A stretch of 41,779 nt of DNA from Candidatus Woesearchaeota archaeon (GTDB taxonomy: Archaea > Nanobdellota > Nanobdellia > Woesearchaeales > UBA525), in assembly GCA_018221165.1 (NCBI GenBank), contig JAAOYD010000033.1:1-41779 (forward strand), read 5' to 3'. Both the position numbers and the translations under genes were made by a program. Numbering within the stretch: position 1 is the first letter of the stretch; every line of letters starts with the position of its first letter. This document shows positions 16,421-23,269 of the stretch, piece by piece. The notes beneath the pieces were generated by a model. That model was given only the letters and a program-made list of their open reading frames with translations, made no database searches and was not told the DNA's origin.

Positions 16421-17644
16421 ATGAACCCGCAAGCAGAAGCGTTGAATAAGTCCCTTCCAAGCCACGTCACAGCTCTGCTTTCAGCTAAGGGCAAAGCGGC
16501 ATTCTGGCCCAAGCTGGGCATCCTCCAACAATGTGCTGACGCCCGCGGAAAGGCTATCGATGCCACCATTGGTATCGCAGTTGAGGACGATAAAGAGCCT
16601 ATGCGGCTCAGCGCAACGGACAAACTCCCTCTCCCTCCAAAAGCGGTCTATCCCTACGCTCCTGGCTTCGGCGTGAAAGAACTCCGTGAGCTGTGGAAAG
16701 CGGAGATGCTGAAGAAGAACCCCTCTCTGAAAGCACCCGCGAGTCTCCCAGTGGTCACTGCTGGCCTGACCCACGGCTTGAGCATCCTCGGCTCGCTCTT
16801 CCTCGACCCAGGCGATGAAATCGTCCTGCCTGACATGTTCTGGGGCAACTACAAGCTCATCTTCGAGCACATCCACGGCGCGAAGCTCACCAGTTTCCCA
16901 ACGTTCATAGACGGCGGCTTCAACCTCAAAGGATTAGAAGAAAGTCTCAAAGGGAAGAAAGTGCTCCTCCTGAACTTCCCCAATAATCCCACCGGCTACA
17001 CGCCGACAGAGGAAGAAGCAGACGGAATAATTACTATCATCAAAAACGCCGCGAAAGAGAATCCTCTTCTCGTCATCCTGGATGATGCGTATTTTGGGTT
17101 AGTCTATGAGGATGGAATCGAAAAAGAAAGCCTCTTCGCTAAACTCGCAGGACTCGATAACGTGCTTGCAGTCAAGGTCGATGGCGCGACGAAAGAAGAA
17201 TTCGCTTGGGGCTTCCGCATCGGCTTCCTTACCTACAACCTCGACACAGCTGCTGCCCAAGCTCTAGAGGAAAAGACCGCCGGCACAATCAGAGCCACAG
17301 TAAGCAACTGCAACCACGCTGGCCAGAGCCTGATGGTCCAGGCACTCAAAGACTCAAAACATGAAGAAGAAAAAGAACAGAAATTCAACACTCTCAAAGC
17401 CCGATACGAAAAAGTGAAGGAAGTCCTCAAGGATTCCAAACTCTCTCCCCTCCCGTTCAACAGCGGCTACTTCATGTGCCTCAAACTAGAGAAAGACTCA
17501 GAAGCGGTCCGCCAAGCACTCTTGAAAGACGGCGTGGGCGTCATCGCCCTAGCGAATAACCTCATCAGGGTAGCGTATAGTGGCGTGGCCGAGCAGGACA
17601 TCCCAGAACTGTTCAAGAAAATCGAGCGTCAGACAAATATTTAA
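16421..17644 (+). CDS. PLP-dependent aminotransferase, class I/II
   Basis: A 407-residue fold-type I aminotransferase. Visible features: the substrate/PLP region YPYAPGFGVKELRELW, the conserved FPNNPTGYTPTEEE (with the NNPTG asparagine), DDAYFGLVYED (aspartate for the PLP ring nitrogen), and the KVDGATKEEFAWGFRIGF region carrying the candidate PLP lysine and the arginine. The DGATKEEFAWGFRIG form is typical of an aspartate/tyrosine-like subgroup; the amino donor cannot be decided. A TATA-like TTTTTATAG at about 16391-16399 gives a short leader. Confidence 0.88.
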   Translation: MNPQAEALNKSLPSHVTALLSAKGKAAFWPKLGILQQCADARGKAIDATIGIAVEDDKEPMRLSATDKLPLPPKAVYPYAPGFGVKELRELWKAEMLKKNPSLKAPASLPVVTAGLTHGLSILGSLFLDPGDEIVLPDMFWGNYKLIFEHIHGAKLTSFPTFIDGGFNLKGLEESLKGKKVLLLNFPNNPTGYTPTEEEADGIITIIKNAAKENPLLVILDDAYFGLVYEDGIEKESLFAKLAGLDNVLAVKVDGATKEEFAWGFRIGFLTYNLDTAAAQALEEKTAGTIRATVSNCNHAGQSLMVQALKDSKHEEEKEQKFNTLKARYEKVKEVLKDSKLSPLPFNSGYFMCLKLEKDSEAVRQALLKDGVGVIALANNLIRVAYSGVAEQDIPELFKKIERQTNI

Positions 17645-17690
17645 AAAAGCCAGTCACATTCCGTTTCTCATTACATAGTGGGGTGTTATT

Positions 17691-18245
17691 ATGAAAAGTG
17701 AACTCAAAAAACTCGCAAATACAGCATGGTGGATTTTCCTCCTGAGGGGTATCGGTTTCGTCCTGCTTGGACTCCTGCTCCTCGTCAAGCCTATCGGAAC
17801 GACAGCACTGATACTGTTAGCGTTTGGTATCTACTTACTGTTCGACGGTCTGTTCGCAGTCGTGTTCAGTATCTTCAACCACAAAGTCCTACCTAAGTGG
17901 GGTTGGGAAATGGTACGCGGCCTGCTCGGCGTCATCGTCGGTCTCTTCGCCATCTCGCGACCCATATTGTGGACTGGCGTCGCTGCGCTGACCTTGTTCC
18001 TCATCTTCGGTGCCACCTTGGTGCTCATGGGCATCTTGCAGATCATAGCGATGATTCATTACAAGAGCTGGAGTATGTTCTTCGGCGCTGCGCTCTCGAT
18101 TCTGCTTGGTGCATTGTTCTTCGCGAACCCTGGTGCCTGGATGGTCACCTTCGTCATGCTGATGGGTATCATCCTCATCATCAACGGCTTGGTGAACGTC
18201 TTGCTCGGCTTCCAGTTCGAGAAGGCTTCGAAGAAGCTGAAGTGA
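17691..18245 (+). CDS. HdeD/DUF308-family membrane protein
   Basis: 184 residues with six predicted transmembrane helices arranged as three tandem hairpins, the pattern of DUF308/HdeD. Each unit is a helix with a VxxGLLLLVKP, VIVGLFAISRP or ILLGALFFANP-type ending; the motif is G-x-x-x-x-x-x-P. In enteric bacteria HdeD is linked to acid resistance; in archaea the function is unknown. A GGGGTG ribosome-binding-like run lies 7 bases before the ATG. A T-rich terminator-like run follows the stop. Confidence 0.85.
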   Translation: MKSELKKLANTAWWIFLLRGIGFVLLGLLLLVKPIGTTALILLAFGIYLLFDGLFAVVFSIFNHKVLPKWGWEMVRGLLGVIVGLFAISRPILWTGVAALTLFLIFGATLVLMGILQIIAMIHYKSWSMFFGAALSILLGALFFANPGAWMVTFVMLMGIILIINGLVNVLLGFQFEKASKKLK

Positions 18246-18260
18246 AGTTCAGATAAAACT

Positions 18261-18275
18261 CTTTTTCCTTTTCTT
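18261..18275 (+). terminator. T-rich terminator after the HdeD-like gene
   Basis: A pyrimidine-rich run (CTTTTTCCTTTTCTT) begins 15 bases after the HdeD stop, resembling archaeal poly-T termination signals. It lies 26 bases before the 3' end of the convergent tRNA-Pro gene. Confidence 0.4.
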
Positions 18276-18301
18276 ATTAATTATAATGAAGAAATAAAAA
18301 G

Positions 18302-18397
18302 TGGGCCTGCGGAGATTTGAACTCCGGTTAGGCGGCATTCCGCCGCTCTAGGAGCTAGTCCCGAACCACCTGTGATACCAAGCTACACTACAGGCCC
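18302..18397 (-). tRNA. tRNA-Pro (anticodon CGG) with a 23-nt intron
   Basis: Acceptor GGGCCTG pairs with CAGGCCC and discriminator A follows. The D-arm is GTGTAGC, loop, ATCAC. The anticodon stem GGTGG pairs with CCGCC (one G-T). The T-arm CGGAG/CTCCG has loop TTCAAAT. Read as type I with an intron after position 37, the mature RNA is 73 nt. The 23-nt intron forms a bulge-helix-bulge: TTCG (positions 32-35) pairs with CGGA in the intron (32-A, 33-G, 34-G, 35-C), and each flanking bulge is 3 nt. This is the canonical archaeal splice motif. The mature loop is TTCGGGG with anticodon CGG. Confidence 0.88.
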
Positions 18398-18412
18398 AAT
18401 GAATATGTTTAA

Positions 18413-18474
18413 GGGCTTGAGCGGAAGCGAAACCCTTGCTTCCCAGGGTAGCAACGCTGCTACACTACAGGCCC
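18413..18474 (-). ncRNA. tRNA-like leader element upstream of tRNA-Pro
   Basis: A 62-nt element on the same strand, ending 15 nt before tRNA-Pro. It starts with an exact 18-bp copy of the tRNA 5' region (18459-18476 equals 18382-18399). It can fold as an acceptor-like stem (GGGCCTG with CAAGCCC, one mismatch) and two hairpins: GTAGCA/TGCTAC with a 4-nt loop and GGAAGC/GCTTCC with a 9-nt loop. It lacks normal anticodon and T arms, so it is no standard tRNA. It falls within the predicted transcript from the TATA box at 18521-18530. It could be a degenerate tandem tRNA copy or a functional structured leader. Confidence 0.5.
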
Positions 18475-18520
18475 AAAAAATGTGGAGCTTGGTTTTCTGA
18501 ATGAAATAGTTTCTGAAAGG

Positions 18521-18530
18521 GTTTAAAAGC
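18521..18530 (-). promoter_or_regulatory. TATA box for the tRNA-Pro transcript
   Basis: Reads GCTTTTAAAC on the minus strand, just after the uS15 stop. It predicts a start near 18498, so that the leader element and tRNA are transcribed together. The nearer CTTAAACAT at about 18405-18413 is only about 12 bases from the tRNA, too close to be its promoter. Confidence 0.5.
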
Positions 18531-18531
18531 C

Positions 18532-18987
18532 TTACTCAATGAGCAACTTGATTCGCTCTGGGTCGTACTTCCAGTCAGCCGGTAATCGCTCTGTTTTTTT
18601 GTAGTACTTGGCGAGGCGCATAATCTTGCTCTCAGTCAATTGCAGTCCGCGCTTGCCTGGCATGTCCTTCTTGTTCTCATCCATGTGCTTGCGGATGAGG
18701 ACAGCCTTGCGCATAAGCGCCATGATGTCGTCCGGCAGTTCTTGCTGGAGCTTCTTGTCCTTGAGAATCATACTGATGCTCTTGCCAGTGACGAGCTTGA
18801 TGCTCGGAACGCCATACTCGTCTCGGAGCATGATACCAATCTGGCTGGCGGTCTTGCCTTCCTTTGCCTGTTTGATGACGAGCATTTCGACTTCTTTGGG
18901 CTTCAAAGAGAGCCAGCTCGGTTTCTTCAAGACGGCCGGTCTGGTCGAGCCGCTCTTTCCTTTCTTTCGTGAATGCATTCGTGCCAT
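18532..18987 (-). CDS. rps15: 30S ribosomal protein uS15, archaeal type
   Basis: 151 residues, the usual length for archaeal/eukaryotic uS15. The start is MARMHSRKKGKSGSTRP (chosen over a longer frame, since AGGTGA lies 7 bases before the ATG at 18987), followed by the archaeal N-terminal extension with KPSWLSLKPKEVEMLV. The bacterial-like core has MRLAKYYKKTERLPADWKY near the end. uS15 binds helices of 16S rRNA in the platform and is an early assembly protein. A TATA-like CTTTATAAAC at about 19094-19104 gives a leader of about 85 nt. Confidence 0.95.
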   Translation of the reverse strand: MARMHSRKKGKSGSTRPAVLKKPSWLSLKPKEVEMLVIKQAKEGKTASQIGIMLRDEYGVPSIKLVTGKSISMILKDKKLQQELPDDIMALMRKAVLIRKHMDENKKDMPGKRGLQLTESKIMRLAKYYKKTERLPADWKYDPERIKLLIE

Positions 18988-19147
18988 GGTTTCACCTGTG
19001 GACGGATAAAGGGATGGAGAATCTCTCCGCATCCAGTGAACGGAAGCTTACACCGCCGTTCCTCTCCGCGATAATGCCTGAGAACAATGGTTTGTTTATA
19101 AAGCTTGCTCTTGTGAGAGTGCAACCCCTGAACGCAAGTGAGGACGC

Positions 19148-19873
19148 TTACTGGTCAAGATGCGCTGGGCGGGTATATGCTCTTCCTTTTCGTTCTGGAC
19201 GTGCAGGGTCAAGCATACGTTCAGATAAAGGAACGTGTTGGACTCTTTCAGCATACAGGGTTGTGGGTTCTGGAATGACATGTATGAACGGCTTGACAGC
19301 CCACTCAGGTTGGTTAGGATGGTGGTTTGTTACCTCATCTCTCCATTGGTTCAGCAGCCTGAGATCAAGTCCGATGAAGATTGCTCCTTGCTCGGTGAAG
19401 GGGATACTATAACCATTAATGAGAATCGGCCGAGGTGCTGTATAGGAGGTAATTGTCCAAGCCCAGTCCCTGTAGCCTTCGACGTTGGAGACTCCCGCTT
19501 TCTTGTCGTCTCGCCAATGCTGAGGCATGAGTCTCAGGTGACGTGGAGGGTGGATACTACCATCCATATGGATGACTGCGATGTCGTCGAGGACTGGCCT
19601 TCCTTTCGGCGCTCGGAACACCCCTTTTTGATATGATTCTTTGTTGAAGTTTATACGATAGCTCTGTTCATAGAGCAAACCAAGTGCTGTACCGAGCTCA
19701 GTAATAACTGCTGACAAGCGTTCTAGGTCAAGATGGTGGGTGCCAAGAACAACGGAGCAAAGTTCTTCGCCAATAGTGTTCGAACGTTTTCTGAGAGCAT
19801 TCAATGGCTCGTTCGGCCAAGAGAAAGTGAATTCATGACTAGGCTGCATAGTAGCCGCTTCATACGCCCCCAT
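19148..19873 (-). CDS. Unknown soluble protein, 241 residues
   Basis: Not recognised. There is no signal peptide or membrane segment. The sequence has a helical N-terminal half (SHEFTFSWPNEPLNALRKRS and LERLSAVITELGTALGLLYEQSY) and a more beta-rich second half with several prolines and tryptophans (PQHWRDDKKAG, YRDWAWTITSYTAPRP). A TATA-like CTTTTAAGCC at 19893-19902 places transcription at the ATG at 19873, which supports a real gene. Its 3' end lies about 160 bases from the uS15 start. Confidence 0.65.
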   Translation of the reverse strand: MGAYEAATMQPSHEFTFSWPNEPLNALRKRSNTIGEELCSVVLGTHHLDLERLSAVITELGTALGLLYEQSYRINFNKESYQKGVFRAPKGRPVLDDIAVIHMDGSIHPPRHLRLMPQHWRDDKKAGVSNVEGYRDWAWTITSYTAPRPILINGYSIPFTEQGAIFIGLDLRLLNQWRDEVTNHHPNQPEWAVKPFIHVIPEPTTLYAERVQHVPLSERMLDPARPERKGRAYTRPAHLDQ

Positions 19874-19909
19874 AAGTTTTAGGAATCCCGTTAGGCTTAA
19901 AAGATTATC

Positions 19910-21475
19910 CTAGAAATCTCCCATGCTTTTCTGACCTTTCCTTTTCCCTGTTTTCACAGCAACTTTCCCCATATCTTGCCCGACTTGCTTCTTCACGTTG
20001 AGGGCAACAGCCTTACCGAGGAGTTGCGAGAGTGAAGTGTAGTCAATCTTCTTCACGTCCTCCAGCGTCTTAATGCGAGCGTTGTACATCTTCCTTGCTC
20101 GCACCCGGCCAATGCCTCGAAGCTTCAGCAACGGCAACAGTTCCGCTTTCGCGCCATGCTTCAACCGCAGCCGCATCTTCGCCAAGGGCGTCCTGAACAT
20201 CTGGTAATTAAGGATGCGCGCTAGTTCCTCGGTAGCGTATACCAACCAGTCTGCACGTTCCAATTTCGACCGTACTTCACCGGGTGCGATGCCGAGTTTC
20301 TCGAGGAGCATGTCCTCACCGACTTCATCCACCCAATCTTGGAAGAACAACGCAGTTTTCAAAGTCATGAGAAACTCGTCGTATTCCTCAGAATACTGCA
20401 CTGGTTCCAACGCGAGCAATTCTGAAGAATAGGGGTTCGTTTGTTCCATAATCTCATCAAGTTCGCGGACGCGTGGACGCAGCAACGGCCGTAGTTCTAA
20501 ACAGCTGCTAATCATATGCAAAATAGCAAAGTCATGCATGCCTTTCTCCGTCGCCCGTTTCAAGCAGGTAATCAAGAAATGAGCAGTATAAGGATCCAAA
20601 TACAGTTCCGCTATGCGTTTCCCGACGAGCGTCGCCTCGAGCTTGCCGTCGCGTACCTCATTCGCTGCAATGAACTCATCAGTGTTGCTCGCGACTTTCA
20701 GGAATTCCCATTCGTCGAGCTTGGCAACCATAGCATCCAAAATACTGTTGAGTTTGTGTGTGTCGCCGTATTGCTTGGCGTAGAAGGTCTTGCTGAAGAA
20801 CTCATAGAGGCCTTCGTGGGTAGTAATGAACTCTGCGGCGATGAGACTCAAAACATACGTCCGTAGTACTGGTTCAACAGCGAGCTTCGAATAAATCTCT
20901 TCTGGTTCACCATTGATGTACATCTCAGTGCGCGCTTCTTTCTGGTCTTTTGTCTCGGCGAGGATAATCGCTTCTCCCCATTTCTCCATGCCAGGACGAC
21001 CAGCTCGGCCAGCCATCTGGTGGTATTCGAGGACAGGAATATCAACCATGCCTCTACCACTGAAGCGTTTCAAGTCTCTAATGATGACGCGGAAGGCAGG
21101 CATGTCGAGGCCCATGGCTAAGGTGGGCGTGCAGCAGATGATCTTGACAATTCCTTTCCTAAAATTCTCTTCTATCAATGCCCGCTGTTTTGAATGCAGT
21201 CCTGCGTGGTGAAAGGCTGTACCTTTCTGCAAACAGCGAGCGAGTCGCTTGCATTGCTTGGTCGGGTTCGGCAGGGTCTTCAAGGCCTTCTCAGCGAGGT
21301 TCAGCAAGTCGGCGCTCTGATTCTTCACTTTCCCAGCTACTCGCTCAGCCTGCGACTCAGCACCACGTTTCGTGCTGCAGAACACCAGGGCTTGCTTGTT
21401 CTTGCCAAGCGTGTCGAGACAGATGTTGATGACCGCGTCGTTACTCGGAGCGTTAATCTCTACTACCTTGCCCAT
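19910..21475 (-). CDS. Ski2/Hel308-like helicase, C-terminal half only
   Basis: 521 residues that begin at the second RecA domain of a Ski2-type (Hel308-like) helicase. RecA2 (about 1-200) has LVFCSTKRGAES (motif IV), CCTPTLAMGLDMPAFRVII (motif V) and YHQMAGRAGRPGMEKWGEA (motif VI with its arginines). A winged helix (about 200-300), a helical ratchet domain (about 300-430) and a helix-hairpin-helix end (LLKLRGIGRVRARKMYNARI) follow, as in Hel308. The first RecA domain, with Walker A and DExH, is missing. A TATA box at 21497-21506 lies 27 bases before the ATG, so this is a promoter-driven gene and not a piece cut off by the window. It cannot hydrolyse ATP alone. Confidence 0.85.
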   Translation of the reverse strand: MGKVVEINAPSNDAVINICLDTLGKNKQALVFCSTKRGAESQAERVAGKVKNQSADLLNLAEKALKTLPNPTKQCKRLARCLQKGTAFHHAGLHSKQRALIEENFRKGIVKIICCTPTLAMGLDMPAFRVIIRDLKRFSGRGMVDIPVLEYHQMAGRAGRPGMEKWGEAIILAETKDQKEARTEMYINGEPEEIYSKLAVEPVLRTYVLSLIAAEFITTHEGLYEFFSKTFYAKQYGDTHKLNSILDAMVAKLDEWEFLKVASNTDEFIAANEVRDGKLEATLVGKRIAELYLDPYTAHFLITCLKRATEKGMHDFAILHMISSCLELRPLLRPRVRELDEIMEQTNPYSSELLALEPVQYSEEYDEFLMTLKTALFFQDWVDEVGEDMLLEKLGIAPGEVRSKLERADWLVYATEELARILNYQMFRTPLAKMRLRLKHGAKAELLPLLKLRGIGRVRARKMYNARIKTLEDVKKIDYTSLSQLLGKAVALNVKKQVGQDMGKVAVKTGKRKGQKSMGDF

Positions 21476-21496
21476 GAGCGAATGGGGAGAAGAAGT

Positions 21497-21506
21497 CCTT
21501 ATAAGG
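21497..21506 (-). promoter_or_regulatory. TATA box of the half-helicase gene
   Basis: Palindromic CCTTATAAGG, centred 27 bases before the ATG at 21475. It argues that the truncated helicase is an independently expressed gene. Confidence 0.6.
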
Positions 21507-21533
21507 GTTTTTAGGGCGTGACCAGTGAGTAAG

Positions 21534-21543
21534 CTTTATAAAC
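21534..21543 (+). promoter_or_regulatory. TATA box of tRNA-Asn
   Basis: CTTTATAAAC predicts transcription start near 21566, a few bases before the hairpin at 21569-21595, which would then be the beginning of the pre-tRNA. Confidence 0.55.
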
Positions 21544-21568
21544 CGATTTGGGTCTCTGGCAAAGAGTT

Positions 21569-21595
21569 GCCTCCGGTTGACTGTCAAGCGGAGGC
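21569..21595 (+). ncRNA. Acceptor-stem-mimic hairpin in the tRNA-Asn leader
   Basis: GCCTCCG (21569-21575) pairs perfectly with CGGAGGC (21589-21595). Inside, TTGA pairs with TCAA across a 3-base loop. CGGAGGC is exactly the 3' acceptor strand of the tRNA-Asn gene 18 nt downstream, and GCCTCCG differs from the tRNA's 5' strand (GCCTCTG) at one base. The leader strand could therefore pair with the tRNA 3' strand as well as, or better than, the tRNA's own 5' strand. Confidence 0.55.
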
Positions 21596-21613
21596 TGAGA
21601 ACATAGTGACCCT

Positions 21614-21688
21614 GCCTCTGTAGCTTAGTCTGGTTCGAGCGGTCGGCTGTTAACCGACAGGTCCCCGGTTCAAATCCGGGCGGAGGCG
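21614..21688 (+). tRNA. tRNA-Asn (anticodon GTT)
   Basis: 75 nt with acceptor GCCTCTG/CGGAGGC (one T-G pair) and discriminator G. The anticodon arm is GTCGG, loop CTGTTAA, CCGAC. The T-arm has CCCGG, TTCAAAT, CCGGG. No intron is present. CCA is not encoded. The gene lies head-to-head with the half-helicase and has a T-rich run right after it. Confidence 0.93.
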
Positions 21689-21703
21689 TATTTCTTCTTT
21701 CCA
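21689..21703 (+). terminator. T-rich terminator after tRNA-Asn
   Basis: TATTTCTTCTTTCC follows the tRNA 3' end directly, resembling the short pyrimidine-rich archaeal termination signals. Confidence 0.4.
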
Positions 21704-21740
21704 ATAAGTTTTATAAACAAATTATCACTTCTGAGTAGTT

Positions 21741-22514
21741 ATGACATTCCGTACTCCTCCTGAGCTCGTTGAACTCTGGGGTGATTTCATCGGTCCGTAC
21801 GAACAACGTGTGGAGACATGCGGCAAGCACGTGGAAGCTATCGTACGACGGCTCAGATGCAAAACTGTTCTTGATAACGCTGCAGGCACTGGTTATGAAG
21901 TGCAATATCTAGACGAGCAAGGAATACCTATTGATGTCAATGAGATAGATGACAGTTTTAGAAAAAAAAGTGAAGAGCGATTCAAAGGAACAAGCGTCAG
22001 AGTTTTTGATAGTGACTGGCGCGAGATGGCATATACTATTCCAAAAGGATACGACTTAGAGATGTGTCTCGGCAACAACCTCACTTATCTCCACGACCGA
22101 GAGGAACAGCTCAAGGCCTTGCAGAATATGCGAGCAGTTTTGAACAATCCAGGAGCGTTGCTCATCGATCACAGGAATTACGATAAGATACTAGAGCTTG
22201 TCGAGGAAGACCCTGGTTTCACATCAAGACCATTAGATAATCATAATATCTACACAGGCGATCTCGTTACAGTTACACCACGCATTGTCACACCTGAGAA
22301 CGTTCGCCTCCATTACCAACACACCGAGAAACCAATCGAGGAATATCTCAACCTCTATCCGTTCGGATTCAAAGAATTCAGAGAGCTTTTGCGCGAAGTA
22401 GGTTTTGAAACGGTTGAATCGTTCGCCAACTGGGAGCCTATAACTGATTTAGAAGATTTCAATCCACTCACTCTCGACGAGAACACCTTTTTCCAGCATC
22501 TCGCTCATAAATAG
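21741..22514 (+). CDS. SAM-dependent methyltransferase, glycine/sarcosine N-methyltransferase-like
   Basis: A 257-residue class I methyltransferase. SAM motif I is VLDNAAGTGYEV (about 43-54). The following EIDDSFRKKSEERF provides the acidic ribose ligand, and CLGNNLTYL (about 114-122) and LLIDHRNYDKIL (about 149-160) match the glycine/sarcosine N-methyltransferase subgroup. Function by sequence alone is uncertain: it could act on another small amine. A TATA-like TTTTATAAAC at about 21707-21717 supports the start. It follows tRNA-Asn by 52 bases. Confidence 0.8.
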   Translation: MTFRTPPELVELWGDFIGPYEQRVETCGKHVEAIVRRLRCKTVLDNAAGTGYEVQYLDEQGIPIDVNEIDDSFRKKSEERFKGTSVRVFDSDWREMAYTIPKGYDLEMCLGNNLTYLHDREEQLKALQNMRAVLNNPGALLIDHRNYDKILELVEEDPGFTSRPLDNHNIYTGDLVTVTPRIVTPENVRLHYQHTEKPIEEYLNLYPFGFKEFRELLREVGFETVESFANWEPITDLEDFNPLTLDENTFFQHLAHK

Positions 22515-22556
22515 CTAGAGCATCGCGCCAAGACAAATCTTGCCTTGAGTTGAAAC

Positions 22557-22907
22557 CTATTTCAGGAACTTCACACCTTTCATCCCCTTAAAGGCTTGGT
22601 CGCCGGTGACAAAAGGAATCTTTTGCTCTTGGGCAAAGGTATACCCTAAAGCATCAGCATAGGAAAGGTTCTTCGCCTTCATCTCTCGTCGAAATTGCAT
22701 TGCTTCAGGAATAAGTGCTTTCGGCAACGAGGTAGCAATAGTAGATAACTGCATGTGAAAATGATTGGCAGTCTTTTTGTTGTAGAGCCTAAGAAGATGA
22801 TAATAGAGTTCTGCAAGCTGGAAGTCAAGGGTTATGATATCATCAGTAAGTAGGGGCGCTTCTCCTTGGACCAACCGGATAAGTGCATAGGTATCGAGAA
22901 AGTCCAT
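22557..22907 (-). CDS. PIN-domain toxin, VapC-like
   Basis: 117 residues starting MDFLDTYALIRLV, where the aspartate in FLDTYAL is a metal ligand of PIN nucleases. A middle acidic residue in a helix (QLAELYYHLLRLY) and the C-terminal SYADALGYTFAQEQKIPFVTGD supply the other ligands. Such toxins cut tRNA or rRNA. The ATG overlaps the stop of the antitoxin (TGATG); a GTG start 9 bases earlier is possible. It is the second gene of a toxin-antitoxin operon. Confidence 0.85.
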   Translation of the reverse strand: MDFLDTYALIRLVQGEAPLLTDDIITLDFQLAELYYHLLRLYNKKTANHFHMQLSTIATSLPKALIPEAMQFRREMKAKNLSYADALGYTFAQEQKIPFVTGDQAFKGMKGVKFLK

Positions 22908-23155
22908 CAGTCCCACTTACTCCGCATCTCTTCTTTAATCAGCTTCATAAAATCTCGCAATGGCATACCCGCACGCTCCTCTATATCTGGCAAAGCTCCA
23001 TAAACGTTTGCCAACTTGAATTTGGGTCGTATCTCTATTTCAACAGTCTGCCCTATCTCAATGCCGAAGGCTTTCGCCTCTGCCTTCGGCAGAATGAGAC
23101 CCAGACTCTGGCCCCAGGGCTTGACTGTCGCTTTAAAGCTCATCGTCCGCTCCAT
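22907..23155 (-). CDS. AbrB/MazE-family antitoxin of the PIN toxin
   Basis: 82 residues with an AbrB-like swapped hairpin near 5-45 (MSFKATVKPWGQSLGLILPK, then GIEIGQTVEIEI) and a helical C-terminal tail for toxin binding. The gene ends inside the toxin start codon. The promoter carries two copies of a 10-bp palindrome between the TATA box and the ATG, a layout expected for autoregulation by antitoxin binding. A start at the second in-frame ATG (23143) is possible. Confidence 0.82.
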   Translation of the reverse strand: MERTMSFKATVKPWGQSLGLILPKAEAKAFGIEIGQTVEIEIRPKFKLANVYGALPDIEERAGMPLRDFMKLIKEEMRSKWD

Positions 23156-23176
23156 TAGTTAACTATTAGTTAACTA
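23156..23176. promoter_or_regulatory. Twin palindromic operator of the VapBC-like operon
   Basis: TAGTTAACTA occurs twice, at 23156-23165 and 23167-23176, separated by one base. It lies directly between the TATA box and the start codon, so a bound antitoxin dimer would block initiation. Confidence 0.65.
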
Positions 23177-23179
23177 TTC

Positions 23180-23188
23180 TTTATATAC
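23180..23188 (-). promoter_or_regulatory. TATA box of the VapBC-like operon
   Basis: Reads GTATATAAA on the minus strand, about 27 bases before the ATG at 23155. Confidence 0.6.
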
Positions 23189-23269
23189 TTTATGTTTATT
23201 CTTGGCAATAAGTGTCTTACTGAGAAAAAAACGGAGAATATTCAAGAGAGAAAAGTGTTTTCCGAAAAA

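Noticed and set aside
16348..16623. N-terminal extension of the unknown exported protein
   Set aside because: It passes through the divergent aminotransferase promoter and hides the signal peptide that begins at 16347.
18302..18397. Type II tRNA (Ser/Leu) with a long variable arm
   Set aside because: As type II, the anticodon stem would have a mismatch and the RNA would be 96 nt. As Pro with an intron, every stem pairs and a correct bulge-helix-bulge forms.
21453..21704. 83-residue minus-strand ORF with PPPGFEPGTCRLTADRS
   Set aside because: The classic false ORF read antisense through a tRNA gene (tRNA-Asn).
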